Shown here: positions 21,040 to 21,168 of the stretch, in pieces
Position numbering within the stretch: the stretch's first letter is position 1
How the letters are laid out: each line of letters starts with the position of its first letter
DNA from: Desulfobacterales bacterium
GTDB taxonomy: Bacteria; Desulfobacterota; Desulfobacteria; Desulfobacterales; UBA11574
Length of the DNA stretch: 21,168 nucleotides
Direction: 5' to 3'
Assembly (NCBI GenBank): GCA_030601485.1
Contig: JAUVTO010000012.1
Span: forward strand, 1 to 21,168
The notes under the pieces: model-generated
Told to the model about the DNA's origin: nothing
The model's input: the letters and a program-made list of their open reading frames with translations, nothing else
Databases searched by the model: none
Made by a program: the position numbers and the translations under genes

Positions 21040-21168
21040 ATGAAAAGAATTATTATTGTAGCATTGAGTTTCTTTTTTTTGCTTGCAACTGCTATTCCAG
21101 TAATTTCTAAAGATTACGATCGCGATACCCATAATCGTCGTGACTACAAAGAACGTCCCGATAACCCC
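21040..21168 (+). CDS. Secreted protein, N-terminal part (cut by window edge)
   Basis: The ATG at 21040 has AAGGAGG 6 nt upstream. Forty-three codons are visible and open to the right edge. Residues 1-20 (MKRIIIVALSFFFLLATAIP) form a signal peptide with likely cleavage near VIS-KD. The mature start is hydrophilic, with DYDRD and RRDYKERPDN. It lies 80 bp after the lipoprotein gene and is probably co-transcribed. Too little remains to name it. Confidence 0.65.
   Translation, partial: MKRIIIVALSFFFLLATAIPVISKDYDRDTHNRRDYKERPDNP

Overview
The window looks like a chromosomal stretch from an anaerobic bacterium of the Desulfobacterota (sulfate-reducer type). This is inferred from three things: a HycB/CooF-type polyferredoxin paired with an NAD/FAD oxidoreductase, a CoA-disulfide/persulfide reductase with a rhodanese tail, and dispersed intergenic palindromes of a kind I recall from that phylum. 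There is no rRNA, tRNA, CRISPR array, transposase or phage gene.

Layout. (1) 1-2714: an MFS transporter truncated by the left edge is transcribed leftward. A two-gene redox operon (four-cluster ferredoxin, then FAD/NAD oxidoreductase) runs rightward. The two promoter regions carry nearly the same 14-bp palindrome, ATACGTAAyCGTAT, each oriented toward its own gene, so one regulator may control both. (2) 2855-13875: nine rightward genes that form the most interesting part of the window. In order they are a secreted coiled-coil protein, a lipoprotein, a membrane-anchored TPR/PEGA protein, a membrane-anchored five-PEGA protein ending in a formylglycine-generating-enzyme-like domain without its catalytic cysteines, a small secreted protein, a MotA/TolQ/ExbB proton-channel protein, a degenerate actin/Hsp70-like protein fused to an FHA domain, and two membrane-anchored von Willebrand A (vWA) proteins. 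(3) 14199-15857: a leftward CoA-disulfide/persulfide reductase. (4) 16294-19881: HU, a broken ubiG remnant, a TlpA-like lipoprotein, a cation:proton antiporter, RidA and a 58-residue membrane protein. (5) 19882-21168: a 631-bp gene-poor stretch, a small lipoprotein and the start of a secreted protein.

How the central cluster may work. The two vWA proteins begin with a short basic segment and one membrane helix containing F-I-D. This can be aligned with the proton-carrying aspartate helix of ExbD, TolR and MotB. I infer that they are ExbD-like partners of the MotA/ExbB channel, with a periplasmic coiled coil and vWA domain in place of the usual ExbD or OmpA domain. The FHA/actin-like protein would be the cytoplasmic sensor or adaptor. 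The PEGA, TPR, pseudo-FGE and lipoprotein components would build the periplasmic and outer-membrane side. The result would be a proton-motive-force-driven envelope machine that matches none of the described Tol, Ton, flagellar or Zorya layouts. Its function is unknown.

Intergenic DNA contains at least four families of small palindromic or tandem elements. Two or three of them recur within this 21-kb window.
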